A stretch of DNA of 64,000 nt from the NCBI GenBank assembly GCA_963728355.1, contig CAVSJQ010000022.1, positions 620,001 to 684,000 of the forward strand. The letters are read 5' to 3'. The notes under the pieces are model-generated. The model was not told the origin of the DNA. It worked only from the letters and a program-made list of their open reading frames with translations, and did not search any database. Source of the stretch: Sva-07 sp963728355. GTDB lineage: Bacteria; Actinomycetota; Acidimicrobiia; Acidimicrobiales; Ilumatobacteraceae. Position 1 is the stretch's first letter. Every line of letters begins with the position of its first letter. The position numbers and the translations under genes are program-made. This document shows positions 35,648 to 45,824 of this stretch, in pieces.

Positions 35648-36915
35648 CAGTGGCCCTCCCCCGATCCGTTCGCACTGCCCGCGTTCAGTTCGGCTTCGTG
35701 TGCGGCGAGTTGCTCGTAGTGTTTCTTCGCCTGACTGCGCAACCGCTTCAGCACGTCGGCGAGCCGTTCGATGTCGAGGATGCCCTGGCAGCGACCCTTG
35801 CCGTCGACCACCACGGCCTGGCCGGCATTCGACAGCAGCATCTCCTCGAGGGCGTCGTGCAACGTGGCGTTCGGTTCGACGGTGGCGGTCACCGCTGCTC
35901 CCGCCTGGGCCAACGGCGTCGCGGTGTCGGCGAGGTGGTGGTCGTTCACCCAGCGGATCGGACGATGCTCGGCATCGAGGACCAGCATCCACTTCTCCAG
36001 CGAGGAGTTGTACAGCCGTTGGGCGTCGGCGCGGGGGGTGTCGACGCTGACGATCGGCCAGTCCTCCGACAACTGCAGGTCGCGGACCCGCTCGAAGTTG
36101 AGCCCCTTGAGCGTCGACCCCGAACCGATGAAGTCACTGACGAAGTCGTCGACCGGGTAGGCGAGGATGCGCTCGGGCGTGTCGAACTGCCGGATCACCG
36201 ACTGCTCGCCGAGAATCGCGATGCGGTCGCCCATCTTGATCGCTTCGTCGATGTCGTGGGTGACGAACACGATCGTCTTCTTCAGCTCGGCCTGCAGTCG
36301 CAGGAACTCGTTCTGCAGACGATCACGGGTGATCGGGTCGATGGCACCGAATGGCTCGTCCATCAACAGCACGTCGGGATCGCCGCCGAGGGCGCGGGCC
36401 ACACCCACGCGCTGCGCCTGACCGCCGGACAGCTCCTTCGGGTATCGGTCGCGGTACTGGTTCGGATCGAGGCCGGTGATCTCCAACAACTCGTCGACGC
36501 GCGCCGCGGTCTTCGCCTTGTCCCAGCCGAGCAGCTTCGGCACGGTGGCGATGTTCTGGGCGATGGTCTGGTGCGGGAACAGGCCGATCTGCTGGATGAC
36601 GTAGCCGATCTGGCGGCGCAACTTGTCGGCGTTGACCGTCGTGACGTCCTCGCCGTCGAAGATGATCCGGCCCGACGTGGGCTCGATCATCCGGTTGATC
36701 AGCCGCAACGTGGTGCTCTTGCCGCAGCCGGACGGGCCGACGAGCACGAGGATCTCACCCTTGGGGATGTTGAGGTCGAGGTCCGCAACCGCCGGAACGT
36801 CCGATCCGGGGTAGATCTTGCCCACACCCTGGAGCTCGATCATCGCCGGCGGCGCGTCGTCCCTCAGCGCCGCGGTCGCCTGCGGCGAGTACGAGGAGTT
36901 GTCGGTGACGCTCAT
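35647..36915 (-). CDS. Glycine betaine-type ABC transporter ATPase with CBS pair
   Basis: 422 residues. Walker A G-P-S-G-C-G-K-S-T, Q-loop Y-V-I-Q-Q-I-G-L-F-P-H, signature L-S-G-G-Q-A-Q-R and Walker B V-L-L-M-D-E-P-F-G-A-I-D are all present. Residues 275-400 form a CBS-like pair (around W-M-L-V-L-D-A-E-H and A-V-V-V-D-G-K-G-R-C-Q-G-I), and the tail is helical, K-K-H-Y-E-Q-L-A. It is paralogous to the ATPase at 24902 but 30 residues longer. It overlaps the upstream permease as ATGA. Confidence 0.92.
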   Translation of the reverse strand: MSVTDNSSYSPQATAALRDDAPPAMIELQGVGKIYPGSDVPAVADLDLNIPKGEILVLVGPSGCGKSTTLRLINRMIEPTSGRIIFDGEDVTTVNADKLRRQIGYVIQQIGLFPHQTIAQNIATVPKLLGWDKAKTAARVDELLEITGLDPNQYRDRYPKELSGGQAQRVGVARALGGDPDVLLMDEPFGAIDPITRDRLQNEFLRLQAELKKTIVFVTHDIDEAIKMGDRIAILGEQSVIRQFDTPERILAYPVDDFVSDFIGSGSTLKGLNFERVRDLQLSEDWPIVSVDTPRADAQRLYNSSLEKWMLVLDAEHRPIRWVNDHHLADTATPLAQAGAAVTATVEPNATLHDALEEMLLSNAGQAVVVDGKGRCQGILDIERLADVLKRLRSQAKKHYEQLAAHEAELNAGSANGSGEGH

Positions 36916-37814
36916 GAGCGAAGTCCTTTCGACGTCGTGAGCCGACGCAGGAGGGTGAAGAAGAGGTCGGCGACGAGCGCCAGAACGATCGTGAAGACCA
37001 CGCCCGTCCACATCCGCTCGACGGAGGTGAGATCGGGAAAGCGTTGCAGTCCCTCGTTGACGTAGCGGCCGAGGCCGGTACCGCCGACGAGCGGGGCGAT
37101 CGCCGCGATGCCGATGTTGAGCAGCGTCGCCACCCGGATGCCGGTGAGGATGATCGGCCAGGCGAGCGGGAGTTCGATCTTGAGCAGCCGCTGGCTGGCG
37201 TTGAGCCCCATGCCCTTGGCCGATTCGATGACCGCCCGATCGACGTCCTCGAGTCCGACGATCGTGTTGCGCAGGATCGGCAGGATCGAATACATCGTGA
37301 GCGCGATGATCGGGCCACGGTCGCCGACGCCGATGCTCGGGATCGAGATGAAGATCGCGAACAGGGCGAGCGACGGGATCGTCAGCATGATCGACGCGAA
37401 TCCGAGGATCAGTCCTCGCAGCAACCGCACCCGGTGGACGAGCACGCCGAGCACGACCGAGATGACGATCGCGAACGCCATCGACATGGCGACGAGCTGC
37501 ACGTGTTCGACGACACGCTCGAAGATCGGCGACCAGCCCTCGGCATCGGACATCCACGTCCACCAGCTCTGGTAGGCGTCGGGGTTGAACACGAGTGCGG
37601 GGAGCTCACCGATGCCGCTGAACAGGATCTCGAAGCCCTCGAGCAGGTCGTTGTTGGCCGCGGTGTCGGCGACGAACAGCCACCAGGCCAACACGACCAG
37701 GAAGACCGTTCCGGCGATCGCGCGGACAGGGAGCCGGCGGACGATCGCCGTCCGAGGGGCTCGCTCGGGGGCCGCCTCGGCGGGTGCCGAGGGGCGATCG
37801 AGGACATCGCTCAT
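36912..37814 (-). CDS. Glycine betaine-type ABC transporter permease (first gene of operon)
   Basis: 300 residues from ATG 37814. The N-terminal 35 residues are hydrophilic, followed by a lone helix, a periplasmic stretch with a Trp-rich motif (Y-Q-S-W-W-T-W) and then the five-helix permease core. The EAA loop is E-S-A-K-G-M-G-L-N-A-S-Q-R, with L-V-G-G-T-G-L-G-R-Y-V-N-E near the end. It corresponds best to the second permease of the first operon. It is first in a perm-ATPase-perm-binding protein order, with a promoter candidate 150 bases upstream. Confidence 0.9.
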   Translation of the reverse strand: MSDVLDRPSAPAEAAPERAPRTAIVRRLPVRAIAGTVFLVVLAWWLFVADTAANNDLLEGFEILFSGIGELPALVFNPDAYQSWWTWMSDAEGWSPIFERVVEHVQLVAMSMAFAIVISVVLGVLVHRVRLLRGLILGFASIMLTIPSLALFAIFISIPSIGVGDRGPIIALTMYSILPILRNTIVGLEDVDRAVIESAKGMGLNASQRLLKIELPLAWPIILTGIRVATLLNIGIAAIAPLVGGTGLGRYVNEGLQRFPDLTSVERMWTGVVFTIVLALVADLFFTLLRRLTTSKGLRS

Positions 37815-37970
37815 GACGCGGCGCGCCGCTCTCGTGCGCACGCCTGCAATTTCCATGTAGGTGGCGATGTCGGTGGTGCGATGTCTTCCTCTCGCGGCCG
37901 TCTTGGGGGGCCTCGTTCGCGGAGACGGGCGCGGGCGGCTGCCCACGACCTCGTTTGTTGCGTGACCTCG

Positions 37971-37998
37971 ACCATACCGATGTCGCCGGCGCCGACAA
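37971..37998 (-). promoter_or_regulatory. Putative promoter TTGTCG-N16-TATGGT of the second betaine importer
   Basis: TTGTCG (complement of 37993-37998) and TATGGT (complement of 37971-37976) are 16 bases apart on the minus strand. They lie about 155 bases upstream of the first permease ATG, leaving a long 5'UTR that could be regulated. Confidence 0.42.
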
Positions 37999-38396
37999 CC
38001 CGGACGGCCGCCCCGGCCACCGCCGGACAGGCCGTCGAGAGCGGTGATCCGAGCGCTCGGCGAGGGACCGCAGGACGCGGTGGCAGCAACCGGTCGAGGC
38101 GAACGCGCCGAACCCCGAGATGACCGGCCTGAGCAGGGATGATGCCCGTGGATCAGCGATGCGCCCCGCCGGTCGGCGGGCCGTCCGTCTCGCGGCCCTG
38201 TCGAGGTGCACAACGGAGCCGATCGACGTACCCAAGTCGGCGCGAAAATATTCCTCGGTCGATTTGACAGATCCGGGCCTGCGCCGATCCGTGGCGTCGA
38301 TCGGGCGTGGGGCGGGAGCACTCGTCCGGTGGTGTCAGCGGGAGCGGCGAGCGGCCCCTGCGCCGTTCGCAGGACCGCACTCATCGGCCCGTTGCC

Positions 38397-38402
38397 TAGG
38401 CT
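38397..38402 (+). promoter_or_regulatory. Putative -10 TAGGCT of leuS
   Basis: TAGGCT ends 11 bases before the leuS ATG at 38414. A transcript would carry a leader of only 0-5 bases. There is no RBS-like sequence, which supports leaderless initiation. Confidence 0.42.
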
Positions 38403-38413
38403 GGTCGACCGTT

Positions 38414-41275
<2,862 letters not shown>

Positions 41276-41290
41276 CCGCCGCGGTTCGCC

Positions 41291-41330
41291 CGCATCGGAA
41301 GGACGAATGACCTCTTGCCTTTTCGATGCG
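41291..41330 (+). terminator. Hairpin after leuS with an internal T-run (weak terminator candidate)
   Basis: Outer arms CGCATCG (41291-41297) and CGATGCG (41324-41330) enclose AAGG...CCTTTT. As in the family B elements, the T-run lies inside a longer palindrome rather than after it. It lies 15 bases after the leuS stop. The rest of the 228-base gap holds another short hairpin (GACCT-CCC-AGGTC, about 41387-41399) and no gene. Confidence 0.45.
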
Positions 41331-41503
41331 ATGGCGCGACCATGATCCCGGGTCCGATGAGGTGACCAACAGGGATCCAGGGGCAAGACCTCCCAGGTCC
41401 TGCCGACTGATCCAAGCCTTTCCCCGCCAACGGGAGCGCACCTCACCGGGCCCGATTTCGCGCCCCGGGACCGGCGGCGACGCCCGGGTCGGACCCGGAG
41501 TGG

Positions 41504-42550
41504 TCACTCGAGCAACGACATCCAGTCGAGGTCGACGGCGGCACGCGCCTGACGCGACATCATCACGTTCGCCAGGTCACGCTCACGAGGCACGTCGAGG
41601 TCCATCCCACGACTCGCGACCGCCGGGTAGACGAGGCAGAACAGCGACGCAATGCGGTACTTGTCCCACATGTCGACGAGGTCGGATGCTGGTACACCAC
41701 CCGCAACGAGCCCACTGATCCACCGGGCGTACAGCTCACGCTCTCGAGCCGCATCGACCTCGAGGCACGAACCGATGAAGTAGGCCAGGTCGTAGGCGGC
41801 CGAGCCGACGCCGGTGAGCTGGAAGTCCATCAGAATCACGGTGCCGTCGGGGGCGAACATCATGTTGTCGGTGCGATAATCGCCGTGCAGCAGCGTCAAC
41901 GGGCCCTCGCTCAACTGCTGCAGCAGGCCCTCGACGGCCGCACCGAAGCGGGGACCGACCGGTTGGAGCGGCTCGGGCGGGACGCAGCCCGCCGACGCAG
42001 TGAGCTTCGCCCAGCCCTCGTCGAACAGTCCGGGGAGGACCGCCGGGTAGATCGGGTCGGCGAGCGCCACAGCGAGGCCGGATTCGCACATCCGGTCACT
42101 GCGGTTCCACCAGTGCGAATGCCACACCGCCAGGTTGTCGATGCACGCTGCAGCGTCGGCATCGTCGAGGTGTCCGGTCTGGTCGAGCATGCGGTTGCCG
42201 ACGAGGTCCTCCATCACCACCACGAAGTCGGCGCCGTCATCGGACACGGCGCCGTAGTGGCCCGCCGGCACGCGCACCGGCACGGACGCGGCCAGTTCGT
42301 TGAAGAACTTCGCCTCACGGATGTACATCCGCAACACGGTGCTCGTGAACGCCGCGTTCGGGTCGACGGCAGTCAGCTTCACCACCACGGTCTCCGGGAC
42401 GTCGGTGCCGGTCAGATGCGCCCGGTACACCGCGCTGCTGACGCCGATGCCGGCGCCGATCTCGTGCACCTGCACGCCGGTCACGTCCCAGCCGAGATGC
42501 TCGCGGAACCATGCCGGCGTGATCTCGACGGGCGTCTTCGGGATGGTCAT
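41504..42550 (-). CDS. Phosphotransferase (ecdysteroid-kinase/DUF1679-like) of the APH fold
   Basis: 348 residues from ATG 42550, with a G-rich RBS-like AGAGGGGG and a TACGGT hexamer about 45 bases upstream. The kinase-like fold shows V-V-V-K-L-T, V-V-V-M-E-D-L, the catalytic loop L-L-H-G-D-Y-R-T-D-N and the metal site I-L-M-D-F-Q-L-T-G. The D-F-Q variant and E-D-L hinge match the ecdysteroid kinase-like/CHK group rather than aminoglycoside resistance enzymes. The substrate is probably a hydroxylated small molecule. It is a different subgroup from the kinase at 13784. Confidence 0.85.
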   Translation of the reverse strand: MTIPKTPVEITPAWFREHLGWDVTGVQVHEIGAGIGVSSAVYRAHLTGTDVPETVVVKLTAVDPNAAFTSTVLRMYIREAKFFNELAASVPVRVPAGHYGAVSDDGADFVVVMEDLVGNRMLDQTGHLDDADAAACIDNLAVWHSHWWNRSDRMCESGLAVALADPIYPAVLPGLFDEGWAKLTASAGCVPPEPLQPVGPRFGAAVEGLLQQLSEGPLTLLHGDYRTDNMMFAPDGTVILMDFQLTGVGSAAYDLAYFIGSCLEVDAARERELYARWISGLVAGGVPASDLVDMWDKYRIASLFCLVYPAVASRGMDLDVPRERDLANVMMSRQARAAVDLDWMSLLE

Positions 42551-42621
42551 GTGGTCCCCCTCTCGCGGTCACCCCCTGCGACACGCGCACGCGACCGTAC
42601 CCCAGCACCCGGTTCGTCGTC

Positions 42622-42972
42622 TCATCTCCACTGTGACGGGGCGATCGAGCGCCAGCCGCCACCGAACGACGCACTCACCCTGGCGCCGAAGAACGTGGAG
42701 GCCGCCATCACGGCGCCAGCGGCGATGCTGGAGATGACGGCGCCGGTGTCGTCGTAGCCCAGCACGAGTGGCGCGGCCACCAGCCAGACTCCGACGGGGA
42801 GCGTGCCCCAGCGCATCGGCCTGAGCACCTCCCAGATCGCCACGAACGCGAACGCCGCGCCGATCGGGCCAAAGATCCGGTCGTTGTTCTCGGGCACTCC
42901 GCCGTAACCGAGCACCGCCGGGGCGAACATCAACCAGACGCCCGCAGCGACGCCGACCAGCCGGGCGATCAT
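42622..42972 (-). CDS. SPW-repeat membrane protein
   Basis: 116 residues with four helices arranged as two repeats, each with the pattern G-V-W-L-x-x-A-P-x-V-L-G-Y (V-W-L-M-F-A-P-A-V-L-G-Y and V-W-L-V-A-A-P-L-V-L-G-Y). This is the SPW-repeat family pattern, with Ala-Pro in place of Ser-Pro-Trp. The function of the family is unknown. ATG 42972 overlaps the stop of the VKOR-like gene as ATGA, so it is last in a three-gene operon. The same domain is fused to a VKOR-like domain at 45825-47315. Confidence 0.82.
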   Translation of the reverse strand: MIARLVGVAAGVWLMFAPAVLGYGGVPENNDRIFGPIGAAFAFVAIWEVLRPMRWGTLPVGVWLVAAPLVLGYDDTGAVISSIAAGAVMAASTFFGARVSASFGGGWRSIAPSQWR

Positions 42973-43556
42973 GACTCGAGCCCCCAGAACACCCGCCACA
43001 GCGACTTGCCGTCGCGATGTTCGCGGCGCAGGTGCTGCAGGCTGGCGAGCACCTCGTCCACGCCCGGGCCGATCATGGCGAGCGACACCACACCGGAGAA
43101 CAGGCACAAGGTGCAGAAGCTGTCGTAGAGCACCGGCTGGAAGATCGTGAGCATCACGCTGATCGCACCGAACGGTCCGACGAAGGCACCGAAGATGATC
43201 ACGATCCACGGCATCGTGCGCCAGCGCTTGGTGCCGCCGATCGCGCCGGTGACCGCGTCGGCGACGTAGCCGAGCGCACCGAGTGCGGCGTCGCCGATCG
43301 GGAACCGCTCGAACGCCTGCGAGAACCCGGAGTCGCGCACGATGTCGGTGGTGCCGTCACCGAAGAACGGTTCCCACACCGTGCTGACGATCTCCTGCTG
43401 GTACAGCGCCAGCCATCCTGCGGCGATGCCGCCGAAGACGGCGAGGACGATGATGGGAGTGCGCTGCCTCCACGTCGACGGGTTGACCGACCACCCGGGC
43501 GGGATCCCCGAATCGTCCGCCTGCCCCGGTGACGTGGCGGTGGACGCTGCTGTCAC
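42969..43556 (-). CDS. Vitamin K epoxide reductase (VKOR)-like membrane protein, stand-alone
   Basis: 195 residues from GTG 43556, overlapping the epimerase stop as GTGA. The N-terminal motif P-P-G-W-S-V-N-P-S-T-W is followed by four or five helices. A single redox-type pair lies in F-C-T-L-C-L-F-S-G near residue 148, then E-V-L-A-S-L-Q-H. The helix containing CxxC resembles bacterial VKOR, but the second (loop) cysteine pair is absent: the protein has only these two cysteines. It is clearly paralogous to the middle part of the protein at 45825-47315. Its role in disulfide chemistry is uncertain. Confidence 0.72.
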   Translation of the reverse strand: MTAASTATSPGQADDSGIPPGWSVNPSTWRQRTPIIVLAVFGGIAAGWLALYQQEIVSTVWEPFFGDGTTDIVRDSGFSQAFERFPIGDAALGALGYVADAVTGAIGGTKRWRTMPWIVIIFGAFVGPFGAISVMLTIFQPVLYDSFCTLCLFSGVVSLAMIGPGVDEVLASLQHLRREHRDGKSLWRVFWGLES

Positions 43557-44647
43557 GGGAGCACGCGGCGGGGCGGGGTCAGGTCGTTGCGGCGGTACCA
43601 GCCCTCGCGGTCCTGCTGCAGGCGTTGCACCATCACCGGTACGACGTCGGCGACGCGGTGTTCGGGACGCCAACCGAGGTGCTCGCGCGCCGAGGTGATG
43701 TCGAGGTCGTAGTTGTCCGACGCCCGATCGATCATCCACGAGCGGATGAACGGGTCCTCGCCGAAGGGATTCTTCTCGCGCACCCAGGCGCCGACCTTGG
43801 CGAGCACGGGCGGCACCTCGAAGGTCCGCCACTCGGTGCCGTGCAGCGCACAGGCGATGATGTCCTGCAGGTCGCCGTAGCCGATCGTCTCGGGCTCGCC
43901 GATCAACACCGGATAATGCTCCGGCAGCCTGCCGCGCCGTTCGACGACGCGCACCAGTGCGTCGACGGCGTCATCGACGTGGACGAACGCCTGACCGACG
44001 TCGGGATCGGCGGGATAGAAGTGGCTCGTCGGCCACTTGCCGTCGATGCGCTTGATCTGGTTCGTGATCGGCGGCGAGTGGCCGTCCTCGTCGTAGGCAC
44101 CGGCGATGCGCACGATGACCTGCGAGCGAGCGACGTCGCGATGTTCGTCGATGACCGCCTCCGTCTTCACCTTCGACGTCGGGTACGGCCACGACTTGCT
44201 GACCGGGTCGCTCTCGTCGATCTCGTCGCCCGGTTCGGTGGGTTCGTGGACGAGCATCGTCGACGAGAACACGAACTGTTCGACGTCGAACGGGCGCAGC
44301 TCGTCGAGCAGACGACGGGTGCCGTCGACGGTGATCTTCTGATACAGATCGCTGTCACCGCCGGCGAAGTCGTAGTAGGCCGCGAGATGCACCACCGACG
44401 CGATCTGGTTGCCGAAGAGGTCCTTGACGCGTTGCAGCGCTCGGCCCACCGACTCGTCCGACGTCAGATCCGTACACACGAACTCGACGTCGACCGGCGA
44501 CGTCGGATCGCCCTGCAGATCGAGCACCACCACGTCGTGGTCGGCGTGCAGGCGCTGGACGAGTTTCGAACCGAGCAGCCCCGATCCACCGGTCACCAGC
44601 ACCAGCGGTCGATGAGCGCCCTGGGCAGCGGGGTCCTGATCCACCAT
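43553..44647 (-). CDS. NAD-dependent epimerase/dehydratase (extended SDR)
   Basis: 364 residues from ATG 44647 (a GTG two codons upstream is possible). The extended SDR fold shows V-T-G-G-S-G-L-L-G-S, D-L-Q-G-D at the end of strand 2 (NAD preference), V-V-H-L-A-A-Y-Y-D, S-S-T-M-L-V and the catalytic Y-P-T-S-K. The C-terminal region binds a nucleotide sugar or lipid-linked substrate in relatives. It is first in an operon with the VKOR-like and SPW genes (GTGA, ATGA overlaps). That link is odd because the partners are small membrane proteins. Confidence 0.88.
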   Translation of the reverse strand: MVDQDPAAQGAHRPLVLVTGGSGLLGSKLVQRLHADHDVVVLDLQGDPTSPVDVEFVCTDLTSDESVGRALQRVKDLFGNQIASVVHLAAYYDFAGGDSDLYQKITVDGTRRLLDELRPFDVEQFVFSSTMLVHEPTEPGDEIDESDPVSKSWPYPTSKVKTEAVIDEHRDVARSQVIVRIAGAYDEDGHSPPITNQIKRIDGKWPTSHFYPADPDVGQAFVHVDDAVDALVRVVERRGRLPEHYPVLIGEPETIGYGDLQDIIACALHGTEWRTFEVPPVLAKVGAWVREKNPFGEDPFIRSWMIDRASDNYDLDITSAREHLGWRPEHRVADVVPVMVQRLQQDREGWYRRNDLTPPRRVLP

Positions 44648-44707
44648 GGCCACGCGAGTACCCGTTGACGAACCGCTGAAACGCGTGGCGGCCGCAACAG
44701 GAATTGC

Positions 44708-45787
44708 TCAGACACCGACCACCAGCGCCGCCACCCCCAGACACCAGACACCCGCGATGGCGATGCTCTCGGCGTCGACGTTACGGGTTCCACCACCCTG
44801 ACGCACCAGGCCGGCGAGCAGCAGTGCGTTGAGCAGCATCGCCATCCCCGCAAGCAGAATCGCCGAGTCACCCGCCTGCTCGAAGATCGAGCCGGAACCG
44901 GCGATGTCGGCCGCCGCCACGAACAACGTGTCGAACACGTTGCCGCCGATGATGTCCCCGGCGGCCAACCCGATCGCTCCTGATCGGGCGGCGGCCACCG
45001 CCGTGACCAGTTCGGGTGTCGAGGTGGCGACCGCGGTGAGCAGCACCCCGACCGACGTGGCCGACAGCGCGGTGCGGTCGGCGATCGACGACCCCGACCA
45101 GGCCAGGGCGAACCCGGATGCGGCCAGCACGGCGGCGAAGCCCGCGAAACGCAGCCACAGCGACGACGTCGGTGTGGACTCCAGCTGGCGGACCGCTTCG
45201 CTCGGCTGCTCCTCCAGCTCGCCCATCTTGCCCCGGAGCCCGGCGCGCGTCCCTTCGCCCTCGGCCTCCTCGCCGTCCTCGCCCTCCTCGTCCGGCGGCA
45301 CGGCGGCGAGTCCGACTCGGCCGTCGCGCTCGATCCGCCGGCTGAGCCCGAGGCCGACCACGTAGGCGACGACGATGACCGGCGTGATCGGATGGATCCC
45401 GATCCACGCATGGTCGGGCGCACCGAGCGCGACCACGATCAATGAGAGCATCACCAGGAGGAAGGCCGCCTGGAACGACACCCGCCGGGTCGGGACGCCG
45501 TTCGACAGGGTTCCGGCGCGATACACGATGTCCGCGATGGCGATGAAGAACGTCTGCGCGGCGACGCCGCCGAGCGCATTGGCGACGGCGAGTTCGGCCT
45601 CGCCCCGTGCCGCTGCGGTGACGGTGAGCACGAGCCCCGGCAGAGAGGTCACGATGCCGAGCAGGACGGCGCCGATCAACACCTGGCCGACGCCGAGGCG
45701 ATCGGCGAGGGTCTCGACCACCCGCGCCAGGCGGGGTCCGACGACGAAGACGGCCACGGTGCCGACGGCGAAGACGGCGTAGATCAC
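44708..45787 (-). CDS. CaCA-superfamily (Na+/Ca2+ exchanger-like) membrane protein with a degenerate first repeat
   Basis: 359 residues from GTG 45787, about ten helices in two inverted halves separated by an acidic loop (about 165-200, with D-E-E-G-E-D-G-E-E). The second alpha repeat is canonical: A-T-S-T-P-E-L-V-T-A-V (Glu at 259) and G-G-N-V-F-D. In the first repeat the equivalent is V-T-S-L-P-G-L-V-L-T-V (Gly at 51) and L-G-G-V-A-A-Q, lacking the glutamate and asparagine that bind cation in known exchangers. Transport specificity is therefore doubtful. It lies between the two SPW/VKOR loci. Confidence 0.82.
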   Translation of the reverse strand: MIYAVFAVGTVAVFVVGPRLARVVETLADRLGVGQVLIGAVLLGIVTSLPGLVLTVTAAARGEAELAVANALGGVAAQTFFIAIADIVYRAGTLSNGVPTRRVSFQAAFLLVMLSLIVVALGAPDHAWIGIHPITPVIVVAYVVGLGLSRRIERDGRVGLAAVPPDEEGEDGEEAEGEGTRAGLRGKMGELEEQPSEAVRQLESTPTSSLWLRFAGFAAVLAASGFALAWSGSSIADRTALSATSVGVLLTAVATSTPELVTAVAAARSGAIGLAAGDIIGGNVFDTLFVAAADIAGSGSIFEQAGDSAILLAGMAMLLNALLLAGLVRQGGGTRNVDAESIAIAGVWCLGVAALVVGV

Positions 45788-45824
45788 CGACGGTCCGAAG
45801 CGCCGAGCCGGCGCCCACTCGGCC

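Larger units (their letters stand above)
37815..38413. other. Long intergenic region between the second betaine importer and leuS
   Basis: About 600 bases hold no ORF with coding character on either strand. I see a candidate promoter for the importer near 37971-37998 and a -10 for leuS near 38397, plus a short AT-rich spot (GCGAAAATATTCC, about 38240-38255). The stretch between them is GC-rich and has no recognisable riboswitch, tRNA or T-box hallmark. Confidence 0.6.

Noticed and set aside
41340..41503. Structured GC-rich stretch after leuS as a tRNA or small RNA gene
   Set aside because: I could not fold a cloverleaf or find T-loop (GGTTCGAA) sequence; only short hairpins are present.
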